DNA from: Maritimibacter alkaliphilus HTCC2654
GTDB lineage: Bacteria; Pseudomonadota; Alphaproteobacteria; Rhodobacterales; Rhodobacteraceae
DNA length: 64,000 nucleotides
Reading direction: 5' to 3'
NCBI RefSeq assembly: GCF_000152805.1
Contig: NZ_AAMT01000016.1
Coordinates: forward strand, 1 to 64,000
In this document: piece after piece, positions 42,171-51,271 of the stretch
Position numbering within the stretch: the first letter of the stretch is position 1
Layout of the letters: every line of letters starts with the position of its first letter
Translations under genes and position numbers: made by a program
The notes under the pieces: generated by a model
The model's database searches: none
Seen by the model: only the letters and a program-made list of their open reading frames with translations
What the model was told of the DNA's origin: nothing

Positions 42171-43651
42171 CCGCCACGATCGCCCGCGCCGCCCAGACCA
42201 CGGTTTACCCCCTGCTTGCCATGAGGGCGCGCACGGTGCCTGACGCTTTGGCCCTGACCGACGGCACCACGGACCTGACCTTCCGCACCATGCTGGAGGC
42301 CGTCGACCGCTGCGCCGCCGCCCTTGCCGCGCGTGGCCTGACCCGTGGCGACCGGGTCGCGGTGATTTCCGAGAACCGGATCGAATACGCGCTTTTGCAA
42401 TACGCCGCCGCCAAGCTGGGCCTTATCACCGCCTGCACCAACGTCCGGCTGGCCGAGCCGGAGCTGGCCTATTGCACCGCGCTGGTGGAACCCGCGCTGA
42501 TCGTCGCCTCGCCGCGTTACATGGACACGGCGCGGGCGGTGGCGGCGGGCGTGCCCGTCGCCGGGTTCCACGATCTGTCGGACGAGGGCGAAACGACCTG
42601 TGTCGCGGACCCCGAGGACGGGCTGTTCATCATCTACACCTCCGGCACCACGGGCCGCCCCAAGGCCGCCGTCATCAGCCACCGCGCCCAGCTTGCGCGG
42701 ATGAGCTCCATGCGGCTCGATCTGGGTATCCTGCCCGGCGACGGGTATGTCGCCTGGGCGCCGATGTTCCATATCGGAGGGTCGGAGCACCTGTGCACCG
42801 CGCTCATGTCCGGTGCGCCGGGCTATGTTGTGGACGGGTTCGACGTGGACCGGATCATCGACGCGCTGGGGCGGTTCCCGGTCGGCTGGCTGATGCTCGT
42901 CCCCGCCACCATCGACCCGCTGATCGAGGCGCTGAAGGAACGTCAGCCGCAGATCAAGGGCGTGCGCGCGGTGGGCTGTATGGCCGACCTCGTCCCGTCG
43001 GACACCATCGCCGAAATCACATCGCTGGTGGGCGCGCCCTATCTCGACAGTTTCGGCGCGACCGAGACAGGCATGGCGCCGCTGTCGGCGAACCTCATCC
43101 CCGTGGGCAGCCGCCCGACCACTTTCCCCAAGCAGTTGACCCTGCTGACCGAATTGCGCCTGTGCGACCCGGAGGGGAACGAGGTGCCGGACGGCGAACC
43201 CGGCGAGGCCTGGGTGCGCGGGCCGACGGTGTTTTCGGGCTACTGGAACAACGACGCGGTGAACGAAAAGGATTTCGCGGACGGCTGGTTCCACATGGGG
43301 GATATGTTCCGCAAGCTGGACGACGGCTATGTCTTCGCGGGCCGCTCCAAATATCTCATCAAATCCGGGGGGGAGAATATCTATCCCGCCGAGATCGAGC
43401 GCGTGCTTCTGTCCGACAGCCGCATCGCGGACGCCATCGTGGTGAAGAAGCCCGACGAGAAATGGGGCGAGGTGCCGATCGCGGTGGTCGTTCCGGCGGC
43501 CGAGATCGACGCGGAGGCGGTGATCGAGCTGTGCCGGGCCGAACTTGCGGGCTACAAGCGCCCCAAGGGCGTTCTGTTCGTGGGGATGGACGACCTGCCC
43601 CGCTCGGTCAGCGGCAAGATCCTGCGGGAAGAGGTGGAAAAGCTGGTCTGA
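42167..43651 (+). CDS. AMP-forming acyl-CoA synthetase
   Basis: A 494-residue ANL enzyme with P-loop YTSGTTGRPK (about residues 154-163), SFGATETGM, the GDMFRKLDDGYVFAGR hinge region and the catalytic lysine in SVSGKILREE. It activates a carboxylic acid to its CoA thioester as the entry step of the island's beta-oxidation-like chemistry. It is translationally coupled to the two hotdog genes and converges on the TIM-barrel isomerase gene. Confidence 0.9.
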   Translation: MTATIARAAQTTVYPLLAMRARTVPDALALTDGTTDLTFRTMLEAVDRCAAALAARGLTRGDRVAVISENRIEYALLQYAAAKLGLITACTNVRLAEPELAYCTALVEPALIVASPRYMDTARAVAAGVPVAGFHDLSDEGETTCVADPEDGLFIIYTSGTTGRPKAAVISHRAQLARMSSMRLDLGILPGDGYVAWAPMFHIGGSEHLCTALMSGAPGYVVDGFDVDRIIDALGRFPVGWLMLVPATIDPLIEALKERQPQIKGVRAVGCMADLVPSDTIAEITSLVGAPYLDSFGATETGMAPLSANLIPVGSRPTTFPKQLTLLTELRLCDPEGNEVPDGEPGEAWVRGPTVFSGYWNNDAVNEKDFADGWFHMGDMFRKLDDGYVFAGRSKYLIKSGGENIYPAEIERVLLSDSRIADAIVVKKPDEKWGEVPIAVVVPAAEIDAEAVIELCRAELAGYKRPKGVLFVGMDDLPRSVSGKILREEVEKLV

Positions 43652-43660
43652 GGCGCGGCC

Positions 43661-44464
43661 TCAGACCTTGGCTTCGGCCAGCAAGGCGCGGGTGGCCTTG
43701 ACCAGACGCGCGCTGCGCTCGGCCGGCGACAGCCCCGCCTTGGCGAACCGCTTCATCGGCACTTCCATGTCGATGGGCGTTCCGGCGGGAAGCGCACGCA
43801 GGAAATCGGCCAGCGGAAACTCCCCCTCCCCCGGTATCCCGCGATTCTCGACCGCTTCGCCGAAGGGGCTTTCGGGGGCGGCCATCGGCCCGTCGCAGAT
43901 CTGGGCCGCGCCGATCAGGGCGGCATCCGTGGCACGCAGGTCGGCGACCGACCCGCCGGTGCGATACAGGTGCAGGGGATCGACCAGCAGGCTCAGGTTG
44001 TCGTGGCCAAGGCGCGACAGCAACTCCGCCCCGGCCCCGATGGAGCGGCATTCCGAGAACTTCATGAATTCGATGCTGACGTGGAGGCCCCGCGCCCCGG
44101 CGGCGTCGGCCAGCGCACACAGGTTGTCGCCCGCCCGCCCCTGATCCTTGTCCTGCACCAGCGCGGTCAGCCGCGTGGCCCCGATCCCGGCCCCAAGGTC
44201 GAGCGCGGCGGTGAAATCGTCCACCACTGTCTCGGGTCCGAGCGAAAAGACCTCGACGTTATGGACGGCGACGTCATGGTCGTCGCAGGCCGCCCGAAAG
44301 GCCGCGGCATCCTCGGCCAGCACGCGCGGGAATATGTCCAGATCGGGCGACGGCGGCGTGACGAAGACCGATACCGTATCGACCCCCGCACCCCGAGCGA
44401 TCCCCGGCAGGTCCACCGGGGCCACGTCGCGCAACGACAGTTGGTGCAAGGCAAGACGGTGCAT
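43661..44464 (-). CDS. Sugar phosphate isomerase/epimerase-like TIM barrel
   Basis: A 267-residue xylose-isomerase-like TIM-barrel protein (AP endonuclease 2 fold), with the metal-ligand glutamate in VSIEFMKF, LLVDPLHL and a C-terminal IDMEVPMKRF. It starts three bases after the livF stop as the last gene of the ABC-importer operon, so it probably acts on the imported compound or its product. No substrate can be named. Confidence 0.8.
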   Translation of the reverse strand: MHRLALHQLSLRDVAPVDLPGIARGAGVDTVSVFVTPPSPDLDIFPRVLAEDAAAFRAACDDHDVAVHNVEVFSLGPETVVDDFTAALDLGAGIGATRLTALVQDKDQGRAGDNLCALADAAGARGLHVSIEFMKFSECRSIGAGAELLSRLGHDNLSLLVDPLHLYRTGGSVADLRATDAALIGAAQICDGPMAAPESPFGEAVENRGIPGEGEFPLADFLRALPAGTPIDMEVPMKRFAKAGLSPAERSARLVKATRALLAEAKV

Positions 44465-44467
44465 GGT

Positions 44468-45175
44468 TCAGGCCCCCAGATAGCTGTCGATCACGGCCTG
44501 ATTGCCGGCAAGTTCCTCGCTCGCCCCCTCGAAGGCGATTTGGCCACGGTCGAGCACATAGGCCCGGCTTGTGGCTTCGAGCGCGCGGTGCGCGTTCTGT
44601 TCGACCAGCAGAACCGTCAGCCCCTCGGCGTTCAGCTTCTTGAGCGCATCGAACACCTGATCGGTAATCAACGGCGACAGGCCCAGCGACGGCTCGTCTA
44701 GCAGGAGCAGATGCGGCCCGCCCATCAGCGCGCGCCCGATGGCCAGCATCTGCTGCTGACCGCCCGACAGGGTGCCCGCGATCTGGTCGCGGCGTTCTTC
44801 GAGCACCGGAAACAGCTCATACACATGGTCAAGCGTGTAGATCGTGTTGCGCTTGCCGCGTGCGATCAGGCCGACCTGAAGGTTTTCGTAAACGCTCATG
44901 TCGCCCAGAACCTGCCGCCCTTCGGGCACGTGCAGAAGCCCGGCACGCGACACGGAATGGGGCGACATGCCCTTGGTCTCGCGCCCCTCGAACACGATCT
45001 CGCCGGACTTGCGCTTGACCACGTTGGACAGCGCGTTCAGCAGCGTCGACTTCCCGGCGCCGTTGGAGCCGATCAGCGCGACCATCTCGCCCTGTTCGAC
45101 ATGCATCGACACGCCGCGCAATGCCTTCACCCCGCCATAGGAGACGTGCAGATCGGAGATTGTGAGTGTCGTCAT
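44468..45175 (-). CDS. livF: Branched-chain-amino-acid-type ABC transporter ATPase LivF
   Basis: A 235-residue ABC ATPase with Walker A GSNGAGKST, signature LSGGQQQML and Walker B LLLLDEPSLGL. It is one of two ATPases of the importer and starts one base after the livG stop. The Liv-type family also carries aromatic acids, urea and other carboxylates, so the cargo here need not be an amino acid. Confidence 0.92.
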   Translation of the reverse strand: MTTLTISDLHVSYGGVKALRGVSMHVEQGEMVALIGSNGAGKSTLLNALSNVVKRKSGEIVFEGRETKGMSPHSVSRAGLLHVPEGRQVLGDMSVYENLQVGLIARGKRNTIYTLDHVYELFPVLEERRDQIAGTLSGGQQQMLAIGRALMGGPHLLLLDEPSLGLSPLITDQVFDALKKLNAEGLTVLLVEQNAHRALEATSRAYVLDRGQIAFEGASEELAGNQAVIDSYLGA

Positions 45176-45176
45176 G

Positions 45177-45941
45177 TCAGTGCCCCGATGTCCCGATATA
45201 GGCCGCGACCACCTGCGGGTCGCGCACCACCGCTTCCGGATCGCCCGAGGCGATCATGCGCCCCGAATCCAGAACGTAAACCTTCTTGCACAGCCGCGTG
45301 ACGAAACCGACGTTGTGTTCGATGAGCAAAAGCCCCATGCCGCTGTCGGCCAGTTCGCGAAAGATCGTGGCGAGCTCGTCGCTTTCCACATCGTTCATGC
45401 CCGCAACGGGTTCGTCCAGCAGCACGATGTCCGGCTCGGCGGCGATGGCGCGCATCATTTCGACCCGGCGCTGGTGGCCATAGGCAAGGTTGCCCGCCTC
45501 ATACTCCGCGAAGTCCTCCATCCGGAAACGGCGCAGAAGATCCCAGGCCTTTTCCTCGAACCGCTTGGTGTCGCGGCGCGCGGCGGGCAGGCCCAGCATC
45601 TGCGCCAGAACCCCCGCCTCTTCGCGGCGATGAAAGCCGATCATCACGTTGTCCAGAACGGTCGCTTCGGGCAGAAGCCGGATGTTCTGGAACGTCCGCG
45701 CCACGCCCTTGCGCGCCACGATGTCGGCGCGGTCGGTGGCGACGCTGACCCCATCGACGGTGATGTCGCCCTCGGTCAGGGCAAGCACGCCCGAGATCAT
45801 GTTGACCACGGTGGACTTGCCCGCCCCGTTCGGGCCGATCAGCCCGGTGATTTCACCCGGCGGCACCTCCATCGACACCTTGTCGACCGCTTTCAGGCCG
45901 CCGAAATGCTTGGCCACGTTTTCGAGTTTAAGAGACGGCAT
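45177..45941 (-). CDS. livG: Liv-type ABC transporter ATPase LivG
   Basis: A 254-residue ABC ATPase with Walker A GPNGAGKST, the long LivG-type insertion (EEAGVLAQMLGL), signature-region NLAYGHQRRVEMMRAI (a LAYGHQ variant of LSGGQ, common in LivG) and LLDEPVAGMN. It overlaps livM by 14 bases. Confidence 0.92.
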   Translation of the reverse strand: MPSLKLENVAKHFGGLKAVDKVSMEVPPGEITGLIGPNGAGKSTVVNMISGVLALTEGDITVDGVSVATDRADIVARKGVARTFQNIRLLPEATVLDNVMIGFHRREEAGVLAQMLGLPAARRDTKRFEEKAWDLLRRFRMEDFAEYEAGNLAYGHQRRVEMMRAIAAEPDIVLLDEPVAGMNDVESDELATIFRELADSGMGLLLIEHNVGFVTRLCKKVYVLDSGRMIASGDPEAVVRDPQVVAAYIGTSGH

Positions 45942-46824
45942 CGCGGGCCTCCTTTTCGCTCGCGCGATGCTGTTGCTGGCGCGCCTGCTTGCGGCGGCGG
46001 AACCAGAACACGATCTCGTCGCCGACGCCGTTGGGCAGGAAGGTGATGACGAGGATCAGGATCACCCCGTTCACGGCCTGCCGGTATTCGGCCAAGGGCC
46101 GCGCGATTTCCGGCAGGATCGCCATGATGAGCGCGCCCATGATCGGGCCGAGCAGCGTGGTGCGCCCGCCCAGGATCACCACCGTCAGCACGTTGACGAT
46201 GAAGGCGAAGCCGTAGTTATGCGGCTCGATCTGGAAGGTATAAAGGCTTTGCAGCCCACCGAAGAGGCCCCCGACCGCGCCCGAGATGATGAAAGCGATG
46301 ATGTGGTATTTGCCGATGTTCACGCCCAGCGACGAGGCGACGCTTTCCTCCTGCCTCAGCGCGTTGAACACCCGGCCCATGCCGGAGCGTCCGATGTTCC
46401 ACATCACGTACATGGTCAGGCCGACGACGATCAGCAGAATCCAGGTGTTCACCTCGCGCGGGATGCCGACGATGCCAAGCGCGCCGCCCGTGAACCCCTC
46501 GCCATAGAGCAGAAGCGACAGGATGATCTGCACGAAGGCCAGTGTCGCGATGGCCTGAAACGCGCCGCGCAGACGGGCCAGCGGCAGGGCCAACAGGCCC
46601 CCGACCGCAGCGGCCAGCGCGGTGCCGAGGATGACGGTCAGGAAGATCGGGACGCCGGTCTTCGTGGCAAGGATCGCCACACAGTACGACCCGAGCGCCG
46701 CGAACCCCGCCGTCGCGATGGAGAACACACCGGCCCGCAGCGCGATCTGCTGGCTGTAGCCGAAGCCGACCGACAACAGGAAAAAGTCGATGATCGGCTG
46801 ATAGGCGTAGTAGAACTGGATCAT
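45928..46824 (-). CDS. livM: Liv-type ABC transporter permease LivM
   Basis: A 298-residue permease with about eight membrane segments. The LivM signature SLGVNIGKYHIIAFIISG marks the coupling helix. It lacks the long N-terminal extension seen in some LivM proteins. Start overlaps the livH stop by four bases. Confidence 0.9.
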   Translation of the reverse strand: MIQFYYAYQPIIDFFLLSVGFGYSQQIALRAGVFSIATAGFAALGSYCVAILATKTGVPIFLTVILGTALAAAVGGLLALPLARLRGAFQAIATLAFVQIILSLLLYGEGFTGGALGIVGIPREVNTWILLIVVGLTMYVMWNIGRSGMGRVFNALRQEESVASSLGVNIGKYHIIAFIISGAVGGLFGGLQSLYTFQIEPHNYGFAFIVNVLTVVILGGRTTLLGPIMGALIMAILPEIARPLAEYRQAVNGVILILVITFLPNGVGDEIVFWFRRRKQARQQQHRASEKEARDAVS

Positions 46825-47711
46825 TGGCGCGTCCCCCCGGCGACGGCATTGATGTCACCGAACAACCCGTTGGGCCGCACGAGAAGCACAAGGAACAGAA
46901 GGCCGAAGATGATCGCATCGGTCAGCCCCGATGGCAGATAGGCCACCGCCAGCGATTGCGTGACCCCCAGAAGGAGCGACGCGACAATAGCCCCCTGAAC
47001 GCTGCCCAGCCCCCCGATCACGACGACCACGAAGGCGCGCAGCATGTAGGGCTCGCCCATCAGGAACTGGATCGAGTTGAACAGAAGGCCGATCAGAACC
47101 CCGGCCAGACCGGCGAGCGCGCCGGCGATGAAGAAGGTCTGCAAATAGACGCTTTGCGCGTTCACACCCAGAAGCGCCGCGGCGCGTTCGTTGGTCGCGA
47201 CCGCGCGGACCTGCCGCCCGAAGGTGGTCTTTCTGAGGTAAAAGATCAGCGCGGCGACCAGCACCGCCACCACGGCGAGGATCACGATCTGCAACAACGA
47301 GATGCGCAGACCGAACAGGTCGTAGAACTTGATCGGAAACGTGCCGAACGGAAAGTTGAGCACCTGCGTCTTCGACACCTGCTGCGCGATGGAGACGAGG
47401 ATCAGGTCCACCCCGATGGACGAGACGAGCGCGGGAAACTCGGCATTGCCCCGGTTGCGCAGCGTTCGGAACGCGATCAGGTCGATCAGGATCGCGATCA
47501 GGCCGGTCGCGAGCATCGAAAACCCGATGGCCAGCAGGAACGGCAGACCGCTGATCGTGCAGTAATAAGCGATGAAAGCGCCCGCCATGAACGTGGCGCC
47601 ATGCGCGAAATTGAGCAGCTTCTGAACGCCGAAAATCAACGTGAAGCCAAGGGAGAACAGCGCATAGACCGAGCCCGAGACAAGGCCGTTCAGGATTTGC
47701 TGTGAAAGCAT
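46821..47711 (-). CDS. livH: Liv-type ABC transporter permease LivH
   Basis: A 296-residue permease with eight membrane segments and the LivH features: NGLVSGSVYALFSLGFTLIFGV at the N terminus and ALLGVNAQSVYLQTFFIAGALAG as coupling region. ATG 47711 was chosen at the start of the conserved N terminus. It is preceded by the livK-livH gap with a strong hairpin. Confidence 0.92.
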   Translation of the reverse strand: MLSQQILNGLVSGSVYALFSLGFTLIFGVQKLLNFAHGATFMAGAFIAYYCTISGLPFLLAIGFSMLATGLIAILIDLIAFRTLRNRGNAEFPALVSSIGVDLILVSIAQQVSKTQVLNFPFGTFPIKFYDLFGLRISLLQIVILAVVAVLVAALIFYLRKTTFGRQVRAVATNERAAALLGVNAQSVYLQTFFIAGALAGLAGVLIGLLFNSIQFLMGEPYMLRAFVVVVIGGLGSVQGAIVASLLLGVTQSLAVAYLPSGLTDAIIFGLLFLVLLVRPNGLFGDINAVAGGTRQ

Positions 47712-47753
47712 GTGATCCACCCAGATTGCGGGGCCGGACCCCGATGAACGTGG

Positions 47754-47781
47754 TGCCGGGGGCGAACGGGCGCCCCCGGCA
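47754..47781. terminator. Intercistronic hairpin between livK and livH
   Basis: TGCCGGGGGCG (47754-47764) and CGCCCCCGGCA (47771-47781) form a perfect 11-bp stem with a six-base loop and no T-run. It stands just after the livK stop, the same place as the dctP-dctQ hairpin, and probably sets a high ratio of binding protein to permease. Confidence 0.6.
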
Positions 47782-47793
47782 TCGTGCAAGGTG

Positions 47794-48936
47794 TTATTCG
47801 GGCGCGACCGTGAAGGCGCCGTCTTTGACCTGAAGAACCTTCATGCCGAAATAAGGCACACGCTCTTCGTCGTAGCTGTAGGTATGCGTGCCGACGACCA
47901 CCGGGATGTCCTTCTGCTCGCCAAGCGCCTGACGCACGCCGTCACGGGTCAGGTTGCCCGCTTCGGCGGCATCGCGCACCGCATGGGCCACGACCTGCAT
48001 TCCCGAGTATCCCATCGCGTTCCATTCGTCCGCCGGGAAGCCCATCTTCGCCTCGAAGCTCTCGGCGAAGGCGGACGAGAAGTCGTCGTCGCCGCCCGGC
48101 ACCCAGGCCCCGATCAGGTAGACGTCCTCGACAGCCGCACCGCCCTTTTCGATGAAGGTCGGCGAGGCGAAGGCATTGTGGCCGAGGATCGGCGTGGACG
48201 GGTCCAGCCCGGCCTGCTTGAGTTGCAGGATGATGTTGGCCCCCTGCGCGGCGGGCGTGCCGATGAACACGCAATCCTGATCCGAGGTCGCGATCTTGGT
48301 GGCGAGCGCCGAGAAATCGCTGTCGGCCAGCGCCACGCCGTCCTGCGACACGATCTCGACCCCGGCTTCGGTGATCAGGCTTTCATACATGCGCTGAAGC
48401 GCAACGTAGGCCTCGTTGTCCTTCACGCCGATGATGGCGCAGCGTTCCAGACCCAGCGTTTCGGCGGTGTAATCCGCGATGAAGGGCATGGTGATGCTGG
48501 CGGGCTGGGTCATGATGAACGACCACGGCCCGTTCTCCACCACTTCCATCGAGTTGGTGGTGGTCATCACGGGAAATTCCCGCTCGTTCGCCACGTTGGC
48601 GCCCGCCATGGCGACGGAGCCCGAGGTCGGGCCCATGACCATCAGAACGTCCTCGTCGGCGGCGAGACGGGTGATGAGCGACAGGGTCTGCGTCCGGTCG
48701 GTCGCGTCATCCTCGACCGAGAACACCATCTGGTTGCCCTCGCCGAAAAAGCCCTTTTCGTTCAGCTCTTCCGCGGCCAGCACGGCGCCGTCCGCGACGT
48801 TCTTGCCGATAAAGGCCGCACCGCCTGTCAACGACTGTAGAATCACCACTTTGTAGTCTTCTGCATGCGCGGCGACCCCTGCGAGCGTAACCGCTGCCGC
48901 ACTGGTTGCCGAAAGCATAAGTGTCTTGAATTTCAT
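47794..48936 (-). CDS. livK: Liv-type ABC transporter substrate-binding protein
   Basis: A 380-residue periplasmic binding protein with a clear Sec signal peptide (AAAVTLAGVAAHAE, cleavage near residue 25) and a type I Leu/Ile/Val-binding-protein fold, as in VVILQSLTGGAAFIGKNVADGAVLAAEELN. It is the first gene of the operon and is divergent from an acyl-CoA synthetase gene, which suggests that the imported acid is activated by that enzyme. Confidence 0.9.
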   Translation of the reverse strand: MKFKTLMLSATSAAAVTLAGVAAHAEDYKVVILQSLTGGAAFIGKNVADGAVLAAEELNEKGFFGEGNQMVFSVEDDATDRTQTLSLITRLAADEDVLMVMGPTSGSVAMAGANVANEREFPVMTTTNSMEVVENGPWSFIMTQPASITMPFIADYTAETLGLERCAIIGVKDNEAYVALQRMYESLITEAGVEIVSQDGVALADSDFSALATKIATSDQDCVFIGTPAAQGANIILQLKQAGLDPSTPILGHNAFASPTFIEKGGAAVEDVYLIGAWVPGGDDDFSSAFAESFEAKMGFPADEWNAMGYSGMQVVAHAVRDAAEAGNLTRDGVRQALGEQKDIPVVVGTHTYSYDEERVPYFGMKVLQVKDGAFTVAPE

Positions 48937-49020
48937 AGATTCCTCCCATTTCGATGCCGTAACAGTTCAATGTCTTTTTTCTTCCGAACGGATCGACGGC
49001 GTGCATCTGTTCGGGTTTTG

Positions 49021-49039
49021 TATGACCGAACTGGTCATA
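49021..49039. promoter_or_regulatory. Perfect 19-bp palindrome upstream of livK
   Basis: TATGACCGAACTGGTCATA has 7-base arms around GAACT. It lies 85 bases upstream of the livK start in the 315-base divergent gap and is a candidate operator. Its TGACCGAAC...TGGTCA pattern resembles the dld-upstream palindrome but is three bases shorter. Confidence 0.45.
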
Positions 49040-49176
49040 AATATACACAACATTCAACATCAATGTGTTCACCAGCCAGTACACTTCGGCCCGAAAACCG
49101 GTCGGAATCCGCTTACGTGCCACGACCCGGATGCGCTGAAACTCTATTTCACAGGGGCTCCGTGCGGATTTCTCTT

Positions 49177-49202
49177 GTATACGGTAAGCGGTGCTTCCAT
49201 AC
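49177..49202. promoter_or_regulatory. GTATAC operator 2
   Basis: GTATAC (49177-49182) is followed 20 bases on by CCATAC (49197-49202). It lies 69 bases upstream of the acyl-CoA synthetase start at 49251, close to where its promoter should be. Confidence 0.5.
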
Positions 49203-49250
49203 TCAATGCGCACGAGGGAGGCCCATATGGACAGGACGGGAGGAGCGCAC

Positions 49251-50879
49251 ATGCTCGATTTCAAGGCATTCACGGCCGTAACCACCATTGGCGATCTGCT
49301 GCTCAGAACCGCAGCGGTCTATCCGGAAAAAGACGCGATCGTGTTCCCGGACCGCCGCCTGACCTTCACCGAATTGCAGGAAAACACCCTTCGCCGGGCG
49401 CGCGGGCTTTATGCGCTCGGCGTGCGTCCGGGCGATCACGTGGGCATCCTGCTCCCCTCCAGCCTCGAAACCGTCGAATGCTTCTTCGCCATCGCCCTGC
49501 TCGGGGCCGTCTCGGTCCCGATCAACGCGCGGTACCGGGGGGACGAACTCGGCTTCGTGGTGGAAAACGCCGACATCAAGGCCATCGTGACCCAAGGCCG
49601 CGTGACCGACGGGCTGGATTTCGTCGCCCGCCTGAACGAGGCGATCCCCGCCCTGAGCGCGCAGCCCGTGAACGCCGACCTCGACCTGCCGAACATGCCC
49701 GTGCTCAAGCGCCTGATCCTGATCGGGTCGGACGAAAACCCCGGCTTCACCACCGATGCCGCGTTTCGCGAGATCGCCGAAACCGTGCCCGCCGACACGA
49801 TCGACGCCCTACGCAACCGCGTGCGGGTGCGCGACACCGCGCTCATGCTCTATACCTCGGGCACCACGTCGCATCCCAAGGGCTGCATGATATCGCACGA
49901 AAGCCTGATCCGCACCGGGCAGGCGATGGCGAAACGCTATGACATGACCGAGGACGACGTGTTCTGGTCGCCGCTGCCGATGTACCACATCGGGGCGATG
50001 TTCCCGCTTTGCGCCGCCTATTCGGTCGGGGCCACCTATCTGTCGATGCAGTATTTCGACGGCGGTGTTGCGCTGGAAATGATCGAAGCGGAACGGGCCA
50101 CCGTCACCTATCCCAGCTTCGGAACCTTCATCGGCGACATGATTTATCACCCGGATTTCGACAAGCGCGACCTGTCGTCGATCCGTATCATGAACTCGAA
50201 CATGGCGATGCAGCCCGCGGCCTTTGCCAAGGCGATTCAGAACAAGATCCCGAACGCCATTCAGGTGGGCACGTTCGGCATGACCGAAACCTCGGGCACC
50301 GTAACCACCAGCTTTCCGACCGACAGCTACGAGGAACGGACTCGCCGTCTGGGCAAGCCCTTCGACGGGCTGGAGGTCAAGATCGTGCACCCGGAAACCG
50401 GCCCCTGCGGCACCGACGAGATCGGCGAGATCTGCGTGCGCGGCTATTCGGTTTTCACCGAGTATTACAAAGACCCCGAAAAGACCGCCGAGGCCAAGCG
50501 CGACGGCTGGTTCCACACCGGCGATCTGGGCGCTTTCGATGCGGGCGGCACGCTGATGTATCACGGGCGCCTGAAGGACATGCTCAAGGTCGGCGGCGAA
50601 AACGTCGCGGCGCAGGAGATCGAGGCGGTCGTCTCGGGCCACGATGCGGTCAAGTTCTGTCAGGTCGTCGGCAAGCCCGATGCGCGGCTGCAAGAGGTGC
50701 CCGTCGCCTTTGTGGAGCTCGTGCCGGGCGCGAACCCCGACCCGCAGGAGATCATCGACTTCTGCAAAGACAAGTTCTCAAGCTTCAAAGTCCCGCGCGA
50801 GGTGCACTACATCACCGAATGGCCGATGTCCTCGTCCAAGATCCAGAAGTTCAAACTGCGGGAGATGCTGGACCAATGA
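49251..50879 (+). CDS. AMP-forming acyl-CoA synthetase
   Basis: A 542-residue ANL enzyme with P-loop YTSGTTSHPKG (the usual Gly after the second Thr is Ser), FGMTETSGT, the LGAFDAGGTLMYHGR hinge and catalytic lysine region SSSKIQKFKLRE. Two starts have ribosome sites: ATG 49251 (GGGAGGAG, chosen) and ATG 49227 (GGGAGG). It activates a carboxylic acid, probably one brought in by the divergent Liv-type importer. It is coupled to a SnoaL-like gene. Confidence 0.9.
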   Translation: MLDFKAFTAVTTIGDLLLRTAAVYPEKDAIVFPDRRLTFTELQENTLRRARGLYALGVRPGDHVGILLPSSLETVECFFAIALLGAVSVPINARYRGDELGFVVENADIKAIVTQGRVTDGLDFVARLNEAIPALSAQPVNADLDLPNMPVLKRLILIGSDENPGFTTDAAFREIAETVPADTIDALRNRVRVRDTALMLYTSGTTSHPKGCMISHESLIRTGQAMAKRYDMTEDDVFWSPLPMYHIGAMFPLCAAYSVGATYLSMQYFDGGVALEMIEAERATVTYPSFGTFIGDMIYHPDFDKRDLSSIRIMNSNMAMQPAAFAKAIQNKIPNAIQVGTFGMTETSGTVTTSFPTDSYEERTRRLGKPFDGLEVKIVHPETGPCGTDEIGEICVRGYSVFTEYYKDPEKTAEAKRDGWFHTGDLGAFDAGGTLMYHGRLKDMLKVGGENVAAQEIEAVVSGHDAVKFCQVVGKPDARLQEVPVAFVELVPGANPDPQEIIDFCKDKFSSFKVPREVHYITEWPMSSSKIQKFKLREMLDQ

Positions 50880-51262
50880 CGGCCACACGCGACGAGGCGA
50901 TCAACCTCATTCAGACGACCTATTACGACGGCATCGACTCGGGCGACATGGTGCGCGCGGCTTCGGCACTGGCCGAGGATGTGGACTGGTCCCATGCTCA
51001 GGTCTGGGCGCATCACGGTTTCGCCCGTGCGGAGCCGTCGGGGTTTTCGTCCCGTGCCGAAGTGCAGGATTTCCTGTCGGCCCGCGTCGAACAACTGGCC
51101 GAAGCCAAAATCCGGCACCGGATCGACACGATGGTCTATGAGGACGGCAAAGGCGCGTTTCTCGGGCTGGTCGAAGGGCCGGGCGGCGAAACCAAGCCCT
51201 TCTTCGTCTGGTTCGAAATCGTGAACGGCAAGATCAGCCGCTATACGCTTCGGCCGCTCTGA
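50876..51262 (+). CDS. SnoaL/NTF2-fold small protein (second)
   Basis: A 128-residue NTF2-like protein (EAINLIQTTYYDGIDSGD opening, FFVWFEIVNGKISRYTLRPL end) with internal D-W-S-H. It overlaps the acyl-CoA synthetase stop by four bases. SnoaL-fold proteins coupled to CoA ligases may dehydrate or isomerise the CoA thioester; it is distinct from the SnoaL-like gene at 40.9 kb. Convergent with the ferredoxin gene. Confidence 0.78.
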   Translation: MTATRDEAINLIQTTYYDGIDSGDMVRAASALAEDVDWSHAQVWAHHGFARAEPSGFSSRAEVQDFLSARVEQLAEAKIRHRIDTMVYEDGKGAFLGLVEGPGGETKPFFVWFEIVNGKISRYTLRPL

Positions 51263-51271
51263 CCGCCCGGC

